Assembly: GCA_029379385.1 (NCBI GenBank)
Contig: CM055605.1
Span: forward strand, 3,755,001-3,819,000
DNA: 64,000 bases
Source: Quillaja saponaria
Lineage: Eukaryota; Streptophyta; Magnoliopsida; Fabales; Quillajaceae
Direction of reading: 5' to 3'
This document shows positions 44,695 through 57,863 of this stretch, in pieces. The position numbers and the translations under genes are program-made. Each line of letters begins with the position of its first letter. Position 1 is the first letter of the stretch. The notes below the pieces were generated by a model. It was not told where the DNA came from and made no database searches. It saw only the letters and a program-made list of their open reading frames with translations.

Positions 44695-47600
44695 TTAACT
44701 GTTCTTTCTAACTCCAAGCAATTCTCTCAATCCTTGAAAAACTTCAAATTTAAGTGGTTTTGTGAAAATATCTGCAACTTGATCAAGAGACTTCACAAAT
44801 TTGACTTCCATTTCTTTCTTGGCAATACACTCACGGATGAAATGATACCTTGTGTCTATATGCTTGCTTCTATCATGGAAGACGGGGTTCTTTGCCAAAG
44901 CTAGTGCAGACTTGTTGTCAACAAAAATTTGGGTTGCTTCTTTTTGTGGCTCTTGTAGCTCCTTCAACAATCTTCTTAACCAAATGGCATGACAAGTACA
45001 CGAGGTAGCAGCAACATATTCAGCCTCATAAGTTGAAAGAATAACAATTGGCTACTTCTTTGAAACCCAAGAAATTGCATTATTTCCCATGAAAAATACA
45101 AAACCTGTGGTGCTTTTTCTATCATCCAAATCTCCGGCAAAATCACTATCACAGTATCCCACAAGATCAATAATATGTGAAGAAGAATAAAATAGACCAT
45201 AGTCAAGTGTACCTTTTAGGTAGCGAAGAATTCTTTCAGCTGTTTTCATGTGAATAGAAGTATGAGATTCCATGTAACGACTCATTACTCCAACAACATA
45301 AAGAATGTCTGGCCTTGTGCAAGTCAAGTATCTTAAACTTCCAACAAGACTTCTAAATAATGTGGGATCTACCTTCTCTCCTAACATCATGCTTCGACAA
45401 CTTCACTCCGCATTCCATGGGTGTATTAACAGAGTTGCTATTAAGCATTTGGAATTTCTTAAGAACATCTTTTGCATAGACTTCTTGTGAAATAAAAATT
45501 CCACCATCATGTTGCTTCACTTCAAAGCCCAAGTAGTAAGACATTAGCGCCATGTCAGTCATCTCAAATTCACAAGTCATTGCTTTTTTGAAATCTTCAA
45601 ACATGATTAGATTATTTCCTGTAAAAATTAGATCATCCACATAAAGGCAAACAAATAAAACATCACCATTTTCATGTGCCTTCACGTAAAGTGCATATTC
45701 ATGTGGACATCTAACAAACCCATTTTCTTGAAAATACTTGTCAATTCGATTATTCCACGCCCTTGGTGCTTGTTTTAGGCCATACAAAGCCTTTCTTAGC
45801 TTCAAAACTTTGTCTTCTTGCCCTTCAATTACATAACCATCAGGTTGATTAACATAAACCTCTTCTTCAAGAAAACCATAGAGGAAAGCAGATTTTACAT
45901 CCAATTGATAAATCTTCTAATGCTTACGGGCTGCAAAGGAGATCAACAATCAGATTGTTTCTAAACAAGCAACAGGAGCAAATACCTCTTCATAATCGAT
46001 CCCCTGCTTTTGTGCATAGCCTTTTGCAACTAGCCTCGCCTTGTACTTCTCAACTTCTCCTTTTGCATTTTTCTTTGCCTTGTACACCCATTTCACACCA
46101 ATAGCTTTATGATATTTTGGAAGATTTTTCAACTCCCAAGTATCATTTTTTTCAATAGCTTTTATCTCCTCATCCATTGCTTGTCTCCACTTCTTGTCAT
46201 TTTCAGCTTCTTCAAAAAACAATGGTTCACTATCTGCAACAAGACAAAATAACTTAACATCTTCTATCACTTCTGTATTTTCATAAAGATCAAGAAGACT
46301 TCTTGTTTTTGGTGACCCTTCACTTGAACTTTTTTCTGATGAAGGAGTTGGTGATGAAGGTGAAGTAATGGCTTCCAATGGTGCTTCTATATCTTGTTCT
46401 TCTTCAAAGTAAGGAAAAAAATTGTAACTTTCTTCTTCTTGAACATCTCAATCCCATGTTTCATTTTCATTGAACTCAACATCTCTACTAACTATGATTT
46501 TTCCATTCCTTGGGTTATAAAGCTTGTACCCTTTGGAATTTGAATCATAGCCAATAAATACATACTTCACACTTCGATCATAAAGTTTAGATCTCTCTTG
46601 ATCCGGTACATTGTCATAGGCAATGCTTCCAAAAATTCGCAAGTGAGAGATATTTGGCTTCTTTCCACTCCAAGCTTCTTGAGGTGTTTGATTCTCCACA
46701 CCTTTGGTTGGACATTTGTTGGACAAATAAATTGCACAAAAAACAGCTTCTGCCCAAAATTCTTTAGGCATATTCTTAGATTTCAACAAATATCGGGCCA
46801 TATTAAGAATTGTTCTATTCTTCCTTTCTGCTACACTATTTTGTTGGGGTGTCCTAGGAACCATTAAAGGATGACGAATTCCTTGTGTTTCACAAAAGAT
46901 ATTGAATTCATTTGAAGTGAATTCGTCTCCTCTATCGGACCTTAAAGATTTGATTACATGACCATTATCTTTTTCAACAAGAGCTTTAAACTTTTTGAAC
47001 ACCTCAAAAGCCTCTGATTTTTTTTTCAAAAAATAAACTCATGTTTTGTGAGTATAATCATCAATGAAAAGCAAAAAATAATTATTTTTACCAAATGAGC
47101 ATGGCTTGATTGGTCCACACACATCGGTATGAATAAGCTGAAGTGGCTCGGTTGCTCTTGTGGCTTCTTTAGGAAAACTCTTCCTTGCATATTTTCCAAG
47201 GAGGCATGCTTCACACAATTGATTTGGGTGGTCAATGAATGGCAACCCAGACATCATCTTCTTCTCTCCCAAATTCTTGAGACCTCCAAAATTCAAATGA
47301 CCCAACCGAATATGCCAACGCCATGTTGAATCTTTTGCACACATCTTCAAACATTTGACACCATCGTTTTGGAGATTCAAAATGAACATCTTGTTTCTTG
47401 TCATGGACACCTTCGCAATAAGATTAGCATCTTGGTCTCTAAGCCAAAGATTTTTATCTTTCATATGGATTTCATAACTTTTCTCCAAAAGTTGTCCCAA
47501 ACTTAAAATGTTATTTCTTAATTTTGGAACATAATAAACATCATAAATAAGCTTATGACCACCATCTTTCAAAGAAATTAAAATGGTACCTTTTCCTTTT

Positions 47601-48752
47601 ATTGGAATTTTGAAAGAGTCTCCAAAAGTCACAAATCCACTCACTTTTTCATCAATCTCCAAAAATTTACTTTTGTCCCCACATATGATTGCTTGCACCA
47701 TTGTCAAGGTACCATGAACTCTTGATTACCTCCTTTTCATCTCCTTTGAATACTAGTAACAAAGTTGGCTCTTCCACTTCTTCTTTGTATTCAAGTAGAT
47801 TAGCATTCTCTTCAACAACATTAGTATTACGACATTCCGAAGCAAAATGACCAAATTTATAACAATTATAGCATTCAACATTACTCTTATCATACCTTTT
47901 CTCATTTGGTCTTGCATAATTTCCTCTTCCTCTTCCACGGCCTCTTGATGATTGCTGGCCTCTTCCTTCGTTATTATTCTCAAAATGATATCCTCCTCTT
48001 CCTCTTCCTCCTCTTCCTCGTCCACGACCATGATCACGACCATGACCACGACCTCTTTGGTTTCTTTCTTGTACATTATCTTTTTCTTTGAAAGAAACCT
48101 TGGCTTGGATAGCTTGCTCAAGCAGCTTCTCTTCCTTCTTCTTAAATCTTTCTTCATGGGCTTGTAATGATCCCATTAGTTGCTTAATAGACATGGTTTC
48201 CAAGTCTTTCGATTCTTCAATTGCAACAATAATGTAATCAAATTTTAGTTGCAAAGAGCGAAGGATTTTCTCTACCACACGAACATCTTCTACTTTTTCT
48301 CCATATCTTTTCAATTGGTTGACAGTGGCTAGCATTCTTGAAAAATAATCCGAAATTGACTCGGATTCCTTCATGTGCAAGGCTTCAAAATCTCCTCTCA
48401 ATGTTTGGAGTCGAATCTTTTTCACTTTTTCAACTCCTTGGAGAGAGCTTTGCAATATCTCCCAAGTTTTCTTGGCAATAGTTGCTAGTGCCACCTTCTC
48501 AAACATAGACTCATCCAACCCTTGATAGATGAGGGTGAGAGCTTGTTGATCCTTCTTCCTAGCCTTTTGTAAGGCATCTTTTTGAGCTGCAGACAAAACA
48601 GCTTCATCTTGTGGTTGGTCATAACCTTTCTCTACGATCTCCCATGCATCTTGTCTACCAAGCAAAACTTTCATACGAAGACACCAATTGTCATAGTTGT
48701 CTTTAGTAAGATTAGGATATTGAAATGAGAACATTCCTGATCCAGTAGACAT
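44695..48752 (-). pseudogene. Copia gag-pol polyprotein, broken
   Basis: Gag starts at 48752 ([20 protein letters not shown]) and contains an Arg/Gly-rich stretch and the CCHC knuckle [14 protein letters not shown]. The protease motif [11 protein letters not shown] follows near 47690. Integrase (SDRGDEF, TPQQNSVAERKNRT), reverse transcriptase (QLDVKSAFLYGFLEEEVYV, YVDDL) and RNase H (VDNKSALALAKNPVFHDRSK) are in order. Lesions include a frameshift just after the protease near 47680, a TGA for Trp near 47037, and stops near 46448, 45950 and 45905. A frame change near 45370 and another stop near 45050 follow. It is not autonomous. Confidence 0.9.
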
Positions 48753-48780
48753 CTCTCAAACTCACCAAATTAGAGAACTA

Positions 48781-48793
48781 GGCTCTGATACCA
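48781..48793 (-). other. Copia primer-binding site
   Basis: The minus strand reads TGGTATCAGAGCC three bases after the 5' LTR, complementary to the 3' end of initiator tRNA-Met, the usual plant Copia primer. Confidence 0.88.
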
Positions 48794-48796
48794 CTT

Positions 48797-49190
48797 TGAT
48801 AGAAAATGTGGTGAGCACAACACATAAAATTGAAGATGATGAACAAATTGGAATACTCAAAAGACAACTTCTACTTTGCTTGATATCAAATTGAAAACAT
48901 ATAATATGTATTTATAAGACTTATAATAGCAACTCTAAAGTCACACAACTAAATGTGCACTAATATGACTTTAACACCCATTATCTTAGACATTAAGGAC
49001 TCCAACCCATTACTGCAATTTTATTACACATTAACAACAACATAAAACTTCCACTAGAACGCAATAATCTATAGCCACCCATTATAAGAAATTAACTACC
49101 TCTTAAAACCCATTACATCAAAATAACTCACACCTTTTTAACTTCCACTAACAATTTATCATAGGAAAATAAAGTTTATTATTTTCAACA
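48797..49190 (-). repeat. Copia 5' LTR
   Basis: Right repeat in window order, the 5' LTR of the minus-strand element. Its outer end TGTTGAAAA abuts an inverted PGG exon at 49191. Confidence 0.88.
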
Positions 49191-49676
49191 CTTATGCTCG
49201 TAAGTATTCTAGTCGCCATTATGACTTTTGCTGCTAGTTTCACCGTCCCTGGTAGTGTTAACAGTTCTAATGACACAACGCATCCAAGAGGGTTGGCGAC
49301 ATTGGTAAAAAGAAAAATGTTTCAAGTATTCACAATTTGCAACAGTGTAGCCATGTTTAGCTCCACAGTTGGATCATTCATTCTCTTGTGGGCTAAATCA
49401 ATCGATGAAAACATTGCAAAGAGTGCATTTACTGTTGGGTTATACTTTACGGGTTTGGCTTTGGTGACAATGTCTGTGGCATTCATGGCTACCGTAAGTT
49501 TGGTAGTACGTAATCTGGTTTGGCTTGCCAATGTTATCTTGATAATTGGAACATTTTTTCTGTTGATTTTCATGCTAGTCTACATTTTGTACATTTACCT
49601 GTATGGAACTCGGACTCCTTTGATGCAGTTCATCTCTGATGCCCTTATTAGGATTCTTCTTCCATTTTTTGGAAGG
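49191..49676 (+). pseudogene. Inverted PGG exon fragment 1D
   Basis: A type-1 PGG domain on the plus strand, opposite to every other copy in the cluster. It starts abruptly at the LTR border with LMLVSILVAIMTFAASF, continues through SVNSSNDTTHPRGLATLV and NLVWLANVILIIGTFF, and stays open to LLPFFGRL near 49676. It then jumps directly into the usual upstream block of the family in its normal orientation. It lacks the exon start, all ankyrin exons and the tail, so it is a displaced, inverted piece. Confidence 0.88.
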
Positions 49677-52600
49677 CTGTGCAATTCGAATATGGAATCT
49701 AATTTTTTTTAGTTTTCTAAGCAAAACCTTATTTGCTCTACCTGTAGCATTACATACTGCACAAGTAATCGCGGCACCCTCAACTATGGAATGCAAGTCG
49801 CTACTTGACTCTACCAAAAGAAACACACAAAGGAATAAGTATCCTCCCTTCGACATTAGGGGAAAAAAAAAAAGTCTTAAAACTCATAAATTTGTTTACT
49901 AAAGTTCACTTCTTTTATTGTACTAGCTCTTGTAACACACGCATTACACTATAATAATTATATTAATCAAAATAATTATAATTTTATTAATATTAAAAGA
50001 AAAGTAAATAGATACAAAAAAAAAAAAATACTAAATTGTAGAAGCAATAAACCTTTAAATATGGAAGCGATATACCTCATCATCGAGAGCAAGTAAATAA
50101 TATATAATATAGTGTAATGATTTACCACCAAAAAGAAAAAAAAAATCAATTCTATAATAATTAAATGGCACTTGTCAAATAAATCCTTAAATAAAAAATA
50201 AACAGAAGAAGACATTAGTCGTATCAAAGATAATGGTGTACTAATTAATTACTACTAATTAGACTCGTAGTTATTGGTTTATGACAAGAAGATAAGATAA
50301 TAATAAATAAAAAAAGAAACAAAATCAATAACAATAGTATACATATGAAGTAACTATGCTTTCTCTTTCAGAATCATTTTGGCTCATGCATGCCTAATTT
50401 TGTATGAGAATAATATGCATATATATAGTTTTTAGCAATGATAGTCTATGGACATCAGTACTGAACCTCGTGATCACGATCATGGCCTCGATCTATTAGA
50501 CTCTCCTTCCAATTCTTTCTCTTTCTTATTTAATATATATTATCCATAAGAGTATATACCAAAACAAAAACAAATAGAGAAGTTGCCAAAAACAAAAAAA
50601 GTATATAAACATGAAGCTTTAGAAGCATATATAAAGAAAACATATGAGAAGTTATGGTTATGGTTATAATAAACTAACTTGGATGAAGAGATTGCCAATA
50701 TTTATGCAAATATAAGTTATGCTCATGTAACTATATATAATATAATTAGACAATTCTGAAACTATTAGAAAGTTTAGAAAATAAAAATCATATTAGAAAA
50801 AAACTCTAACCATTTAATTAGAAATATATTAAGTTTTAAAATTTCAATTTCATTCAAACTCTAAATATCTAGAAGTTTTGAAAAAAGAAGAAAAAAATAA
50901 TTCATATTAGAACTCTAACCATTTAATTAGAAATATATTAAGTTTTGAAATTTTAATCTCATTGAAACTCTAAACATCAAGAGGGTGTGACAATATTGAA
51001 AATTTAGTAAGTACAAAAGATAAAATAGAAAATCAAAAGATTCTTTTTTTAAGGCTCTTTTATATATAATATAGATAAAGAACAATATTTTATATATTCT
51101 TTTATAATAGATGAGGGTCACTTATGCTGAAAGATTGTCAATTTGTAGGTATATTCTTCAATAATCTGATCTAGGTGAAGTATATAGCTTACAACTTGTT
51201 TTCATTGCTTCAATGTGAGGTGAAGTATATAGTTTACTTCACAATTTGTTTTCGTTGATTCAACGTGATGAGCAAGGCAAATTATTATTGTATAATTTAT
51301 ATACAAACAAAATTAGAATTTCATCAAATTTAGATACAATGCAGGGAACCAGGGACAACAATGTCATGGGTGGTGCTCTCTCTTCAAATTTCGGCCAATT
51401 TTGACTATTTAATCAAAATTTTGACAGATTTGTCACAATTTGACTGTTAGACCATATTGGTTAATGATTATTAAATCAAATTTGGTCAATTATGACATCA
51501 TTGGCCTGTCATGTTTGTATTGTTGGTGTTTAACCCGATCATGAATTTTGTCTTAAAAAATAACTATAAATTTTTACATTCATTTGGTCAATATGGTATT
51601 TAAGAATATATCAATTGAAATACCAAAGGTTGATATGACAAACAAGACTAAGTGCAAATGTCTCTATGTAAATTCTCATCATTCACATAGACATTTTGGG
51701 ACATTGTTGGCACCTCATTTATGCAATTTGGGAAATTAACCAATCATACATAAAAGTGGAAAAATTTCTAGAGAGTTAGAAATAGTTATGAGAAATTATT
51801 GGGAAGTCATATATCTTGTAATTGTATTTAAACCCTAATAGGGCTCCTTTGTAAAGCTTCCTAACAAAATTCAACTTCACATATTTTTGTTGGTTTCTTG
51901 GTCTTTATATTCTTGCACTTTACTTCCTTGCTTAGGAGTAGTATAATGTTAGATTATCCAACCAATCTCCCTTCTTGTTTTCTATTTTCATCTACAACAT
52001 CTTCCTCACGTATAATGATATTTTTATGTTTAATCACTATAAGACTGAGCTGCTGGTATTTTGTACTAGGATTTTAAATAAATAGTTATACAAAAATATT
52101 GGCAATAATTAGGTTTTTATCTTAGAATATTTCTTGGCACGCTCCGTATTTTACCCAAAAAAAATTGGTATTGAACTTTGAACCTCGTGCAAATTGGCAT
52201 TAAATTTGAACCTCGAACTTTGCCAAATTTGTTTCCTTTGGCATTTTCTAGTTTAACTTATCTAAACCCAAACAGAAGAAAAAGATAACTAACATTATTA
52301 GAAATGAAATTTCTTCTTATTGATTTTCTAAGGAGTAAAGCTTAGCTTCTTACCTGTAATTATCTACAATTAAGTGAATATTGGGAAGATAAAAGACTAT
52401 GTCTTCAACTCTAGTAAAAGAAAAGAAATTACGACACACTAATTTAGAACAATATTTTGACTGAACGCAGGATATAGCATAAGTGCAGGTCTATCCTCAC
52501 TCACCTGGTGATTGACTGCAATCCGTTGTTTTAAACACTCAATCCTCTGCACTAAACTTCTCCTCTAGAATCTCAGGATTGTCCTCACTCCGTAATGTAG

Positions 52601-53882
52601 TACATTTTAAATCTGCTCACTTTCTTAGCCCCATAGGCCCAATACCAGTAAGTACCAAAATTTTTTACAAATTTCACACCCTCAAGTCTAGCCAGCATTT
52701 TCACAAAGATCATTCGTGTTTATTAAATTTGTCCTATGAAATTTGATAGTTTGAATTTCTTTTATCACAATTTACATTTATCACTGATAACTTAATATTT
52801 GTAACCACTGAGAGATTTTAAAATTCCATCTCAACATAAGTGTGATTAGATTTTTTCCAAATACAGAATGGTGTAACACTAAATACAGATTTTTCTTCTT
52901 GATGATGAAATGAAATCAATTTATTAAATAAATAGAGATTTTCCACCTCATTACTATCAGAACAGGGTTCTCAATTTACTACAGAATTGCACTTGTTTGA
53001 ATTGCCTACTATTTCATCCACATGACTGCCAATCTTTGCACTTGTTTGAATTATGTCGAAGGATGTTTTACAAAATGCTCCAAAGGAAACTCAAATTTCA
53101 ATTTTGTTTTAGTGAATGTAGGAGCTTAATTTGATAGCCAAAGACTTGCTTCAATTTGATTGGTGATGGTTGCTTTTGGAACAAGGATTTCTGAGCAAAA
53201 TGGGCATCTAATACTGCTGAGAGGAAGGGAAAGATAATTGTTTCTAGTTTTTGAGCTGAAAAAGAAAAAATAAATAAATAAACTGCCAACTCAATTAACT
53301 CAATTTAATCACCTAGTCAGAAGTGTTTTTGAGAGACTACCTAATTTGCGATAAAAGAAAATTCATCCCCTACATTGAATCTTCGTCAAAGTTCAATTAA
53401 TGCATGAAAGTATAGTTTACTCCTTCTCAAAATTTGCATGCATACGATTTTTGTCACTTTGCTTAAACAGAAAAATGAGAAGGATCAGAATGACTGTTTA
53501 TTGGTATTTGGTGCGCAATGAAAAAGGCCAAATGAACAAAAGGGCCGACACCAGAAGAACTAAAGAAAAAAATTGACAATTTTTTTTTTTTTTTGGGTTC
53601 TACGGAAAGTAAAAAAAAAATTTACAATTTATAAGTAAGAAGAAACTATACTTCAAAGCATAATTGAAATTAGCATATAAACTTGTCTAATATCTTATTT
53701 GAAGTTGGTTATAATAAACTCTTTATTAATAACGTATGATAGCACATAACAACAAAAAGAAAAATAACATTCAAATGCATTTTATAATCGCGCAACAATT
53801 TTATTCAAAGTGTAATTTTCAAATTTAGAATGTCCAAATCCACTAATCATAGTGAACCATCTCTAGAGATGCCAACACTCAA
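49677..53882. other. Upstream block split by extra DNA, and spacer
   Basis: The parts 49677-49900 and 51080-52080 match the upstream blocks of 1A and 1B. They are separated by about 1.2 kb of AT-rich DNA (49900-51080) absent from the others. Within that lies a near-repeat around AACTCTAACCATTTAATTAG at 50802 and 50902. The part to about 52450 matches 24480-24720. The rest, to 53882, shows no recognisable gene. Confidence 0.55.
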
Positions 53883-53897
53883 CCCCCCCCCCCCCCC
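53883..53897 (+). repeat. Poly-C tract
   Basis: Fifteen consecutive C in otherwise AT-rich DNA, about 120 bp from the 3' end of pseudogene 3B. Confidence 0.85.
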
Positions 53898-54004
53898 TAC
53901 ACTAGAAGCTATTCCTAAGCGGGGAGAAAGCTTAGGGATACTTATTTTCTAGCTTATATATATATAAATATAAGGAATCCTAACATACACTTTCCTTTTA
54001 TTTA

Positions 54005-57000
54005 TTGATGACTCTATCCTTCTGCTTCTAATGATCATTCAGTTTCTGAGTAAGAATCTTCAATGTTGTAAACCCATTTTCCGTAAGTCCATGTTTCGTA
54101 ACTCCCAAGTAATAGGATGAACATCTTGCGAAAAGTGTACTAGACACGATTCTGCAAAGACAATTTTAGTCCAGAACCAAAAGGACGCTACAAGAAAAAT
54201 GGTGACAACCCAATCACAAAGGTTGTGAGGAAGGAAACCTCCAACGACAAGAATAGTAATGGCTAGCCAAGTAGTAATTCTTACTATAAGTACAAGCTAT
54301 ATGGCAGCCATGAATGCCAAAGACATGAGAACAAGAGCCAAAACCACTAAACTTAAAGCCAAGTAAAATGCATTAACTTCCAAGAAGTAATCATTCACTT
54401 GTGCCAATAAGAGAAAGAATGTGCCAATGATGGAGGTGTACATAGCAACCGTGTCGCAAATGATGAATGTCTGAAACATCTTATTGTTTGCCATGATTGC
54501 TGTTCCATGTTTATCATCAGTACCACCGGGCATATTGAAACCGGCAACAAAAGCCACGGTCGCCACAAGTATTAATACTAACAAAAGTGTGTTGACCCTC
54601 TCCTTGTACCATTCTGCATGTGGTGGTTGTCTCTGCCAGTTTTGCAGATAAACTTCTATTCCTTCTCTACTAAATTGTGAGCCAACAGAATCTAGGATGT
54701 TCAACGTTAGTATCTGCATTTCAATCCAGAATTTTCTCATTATTCTAATTCTATAATAAATTATCGCTTCTCATATGAAAACTCATACTTGTGTACACCA
54801 TGATATTTAATTACTTGTCCTATGTACTTTTAGTGGTTGCAAAACAATTGACAAGACAATTGCGTATTCAAGATGCATATCTCAGAGAGTGATTTACATA
54901 TAATATATAGTTAAATCCGTCAACTTCTTTTGCTGAAGCCCAAAGAGTCTCCCTATCTAGGGGCGGATCTACATATAAGTCGGTAGAGGCAGTTGACATC
55001 AGTGGCTTTTAAAAATTATATATAGGTCCTATGAAAAATATTGTATTGTCCCCACTCATTTAGTTAATATTATATATAGTTAAATAAAAATTTCCCCCTA
55101 TAGATTTTAAATATTTTCAATTTTTCATCCTATGAATAAATTTCTCAAGACAAAAGTGAAACAAACATTAGTTAATTATACTTTGTAAATTTTAACTTTT
55201 GGAACCTAATTTTTAAAATATACTAAAAATCTAACAACTTAGTGAAGGAAAACATATTCAAATTTTCTTAATCTATTCGAATTTTTTCTCATTGAAATCA
55301 TGACATTCGATAACCAATTTCATAATATGTTTTACAACTATTAAAAATTGACTAGGATATTCTACAAATATTAGAAAATAGCTTCCAGCCTTTTGAGTAA
55401 AATTGTCTTTAGAAACTATCATTCTTATTAGTTCGACATTTAATTTCTCTCATTATCTTATTAATAATCATTACCAAAATTTTCTTCATTGGAATTAAAA
55501 TTGCAAGATTTTTTATTATTTTAGTGGGACAAAAAAAATTTCATACGACTTATCAAATTTTTTTTTTTTTTTTAAATATTTACCTCATGACAAAATTATT
55601 TGAATCCGCCACCCATCTATGTAAAAATAGTAAAAAATCTATTCTTTACATAAATAACAAAATGATACGAAAAAGGTATGGCTTTTGATGTAATTTAATT
55701 TATATGGTGATTTTGTTATTTTAAATTAAAAATGATATGAAAGAGAGAGAGATATGAAAAAGATATAGATATTGTTGTCCAAATTAAACCATACCTCCAC
55801 AAATTTATATGCATATGTTTTTTTTAAACGCAATAGAACAACATCATGTGGTGTCAACATTTCATTGTTGCAACATTGCACTTGAAGTCTCTTGTCATGT
55901 GTCAAGAAGAACACGGTTTTGGGATACATGCTCTTTGCTGCCAAATGCAGAGGAGTATTTCCTTTCTTGTCTTTCTGATAAAAAAGGCTTCCAAGATTCT
56001 TGTTTCTTAGTATGTACTTGACCACATTATCATTCCTACTCTTTACTGCAATGTGAAGAATATTCTGACTACTTTTACTGAGCAGTTCACTTGGATCAAG
56101 CTATTCTTGTTGAAGGAATTCCTTCACCACATCAATACGGTCTTCTTTGCATGCAAGATGAATAGGGAGGAGGCCTTAGGAGTTTTTTCTAGGGCAAATT
56201 CACTGTCTTTCTATAAGAGTAGACGAATGGCTTTAAGATTGCCAATCGATGCAGCATGATGAAGTGCATTGTTTCCTTTTTTGTCTTTTGAATATATTAA
56301 CTCCTGTTTTTTCTCTAGTATCACTTCAATCGATGTAGCATGATGAAGTGCATTATTTCCTTTTTCGTCTTTTGAATATATTAACTCTGGTCTTTTCTCT
56401 AGTATCACTTCCATCAAATAACCTGCTCAATATTAATATCATATACATGTATTAAAATAAGGCAGTGGTTAAAACTTCCTCGTACCAAATTTTTTTTATA
56501 AAAAAAAAGATCGCATAGCACAACTGTGGGATAGTTACTAAATGAACCGCTAACAAATTGATATATCATATCATATATATATATATGAATTTTCAAATGG
56601 ACAAATAATTGATTATCATGTCTTTTCATTTTCACTCACTACCAATTAATTACCATTACTATTATATTTAAATTACTAAATTTTTACATATAATAAATAG
56701 CCTCAAAGTACGAATATATGTATGAACAAAAAATCAACATAAATAGACCGTGGAAAGAGAAGAACAGTAAAACGTAATAACTTCTTCTTTATTTCTTAAT
56801 ATTATTATTTTAATCAGACAAGCGGTGTTTGTTGGGATTTTGACCTAAATACTTATTTGTCAGTTTTTAATTAGTTTAATTTGGTCGGACAAGAAAAAAT
56901 AATATAGGTGGTGATTGGAATATACTAGTTAGGTTTAAGATTATGAGTAAGTAAATCTAATTAAGACGAAGCATAAAATTTTATCATGAATTAATATTCT

Positions 57001-57863
57001 TTTAGTTATTAGTATAAAATGAAAATATCCACATATTCACAAGGCAGTGTTTCAAGTGGTAAGACACAATTGAGCTCACTAATTAAAGAGCTACTCTCTT
57101 TTTTTTGTAAAGAATGTAATATGTTATGATTTATTCACTAATAATGGATAGAATATTACCAGAATCAATGGCAGCAATAAGTGGCGAGTGTCCTTTTCGA
57201 CGTGGGTCCTCCATAAATGGTACTTGCAACAAAACCTGGAGGGTTTCGGGATCAACTAGTGCAAGATATAATGGAGAAAAACCCTTCTCATTTAGATAAT
57301 GTGCCACTTCCGGGGCCGCAGCAACCATGGTGCTAACCTGAATATGATTCCCTGGTATCATAACAGCTTCGTTCAAAGCAGTGTTTCCAAGCTCATTTTT
57401 TATCCTAGTTATAGGTATCATTGACCATAGAAGAGCATTGATCAAGTTAGAGTTGGACCTCGGAGTTCTGGCAGCGACATGAAGTTGCAGTGTCACCATT
57501 GATGTTTCTCCTGTTAAGAAGAGTAGGAAAGTGATGAGCAACAAGTTCTGCTATCTCTTCATGCCCAAATTTTATTGCTACATGAAGTATAGAATTTTCA
57601 GCAGGGGTGGCTTGATCGAATATGGCAGTCATGGAAAGTTTCTTCTCGTGTGAAACTCGTTCCAATGCGTCAACAAAGTGATCAACATCTCCTTCTTTAG
57701 TGGCGTCATACAACTCAGGAATCATATGCTTATTTGCCTGGCGCTCTCCACTTGAATTGGGAATTGAGGAGTTATCATTTGCCTTCAAATTATGTATCCT
57801 CTGGTTGCATCTTTCCCTCCAGCTTCCGTTGCTCATATCTATTGGAATGTTTAAATGATCCAT
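54005..57863 (-). pseudogene. Ankyrin-PGG copy 3B, broken
   Basis: Exon 1 (57863-57160) starts MDHLNIPIDMSNGSW and encodes ankyrin repeats such as NSILHVAIKFG. An extra base after NINGDT near 57480 shifts the frame, which resumes as LHVAARTPRSN. Exon 2 starts at about 56421 with a doubled unit EVILEKRPELIYSKDEKGNN / EVILEKKQELIYSKDKKGNN, meets a TAG near 56211, then runs through several frames to LRNKNLGSLFYQKDKKGNT and ends near 55800. The PGG exon (from about 54717) holds TLLLVLILVATVAFVAGF and NMPGG, but a stop at 54297 cuts the third helix. Its upstream flank is the type-1 upstream block. It cannot make a full protein. Confidence 0.87.

Larger units (their letters stand above)
44282..49190 (-). 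mobile_element. Ty1/Copia LTR retrotransposon, decayed
   Basis: Two direct repeats of about 395-400 bp (44282-44681 and 48797-49190) have TG...CA ends and bound a minus-strand gag-pol. The order protease, integrase, reverse transcriptase, RNase H is Copia type. A primer-binding site lies at 48781-48793 and a polypurine tract at 44682-44690. The repeats differ at perhaps two dozen positions plus small indels, so the insertion is not recent. The five bases outside the ends differ (GCAGT left, CTTAT right), so there is no target duplication. The left flank is the 1C intron and the right flank an inverted PGG exon, which points to rearrangement at the element. Confidence 0.92.
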
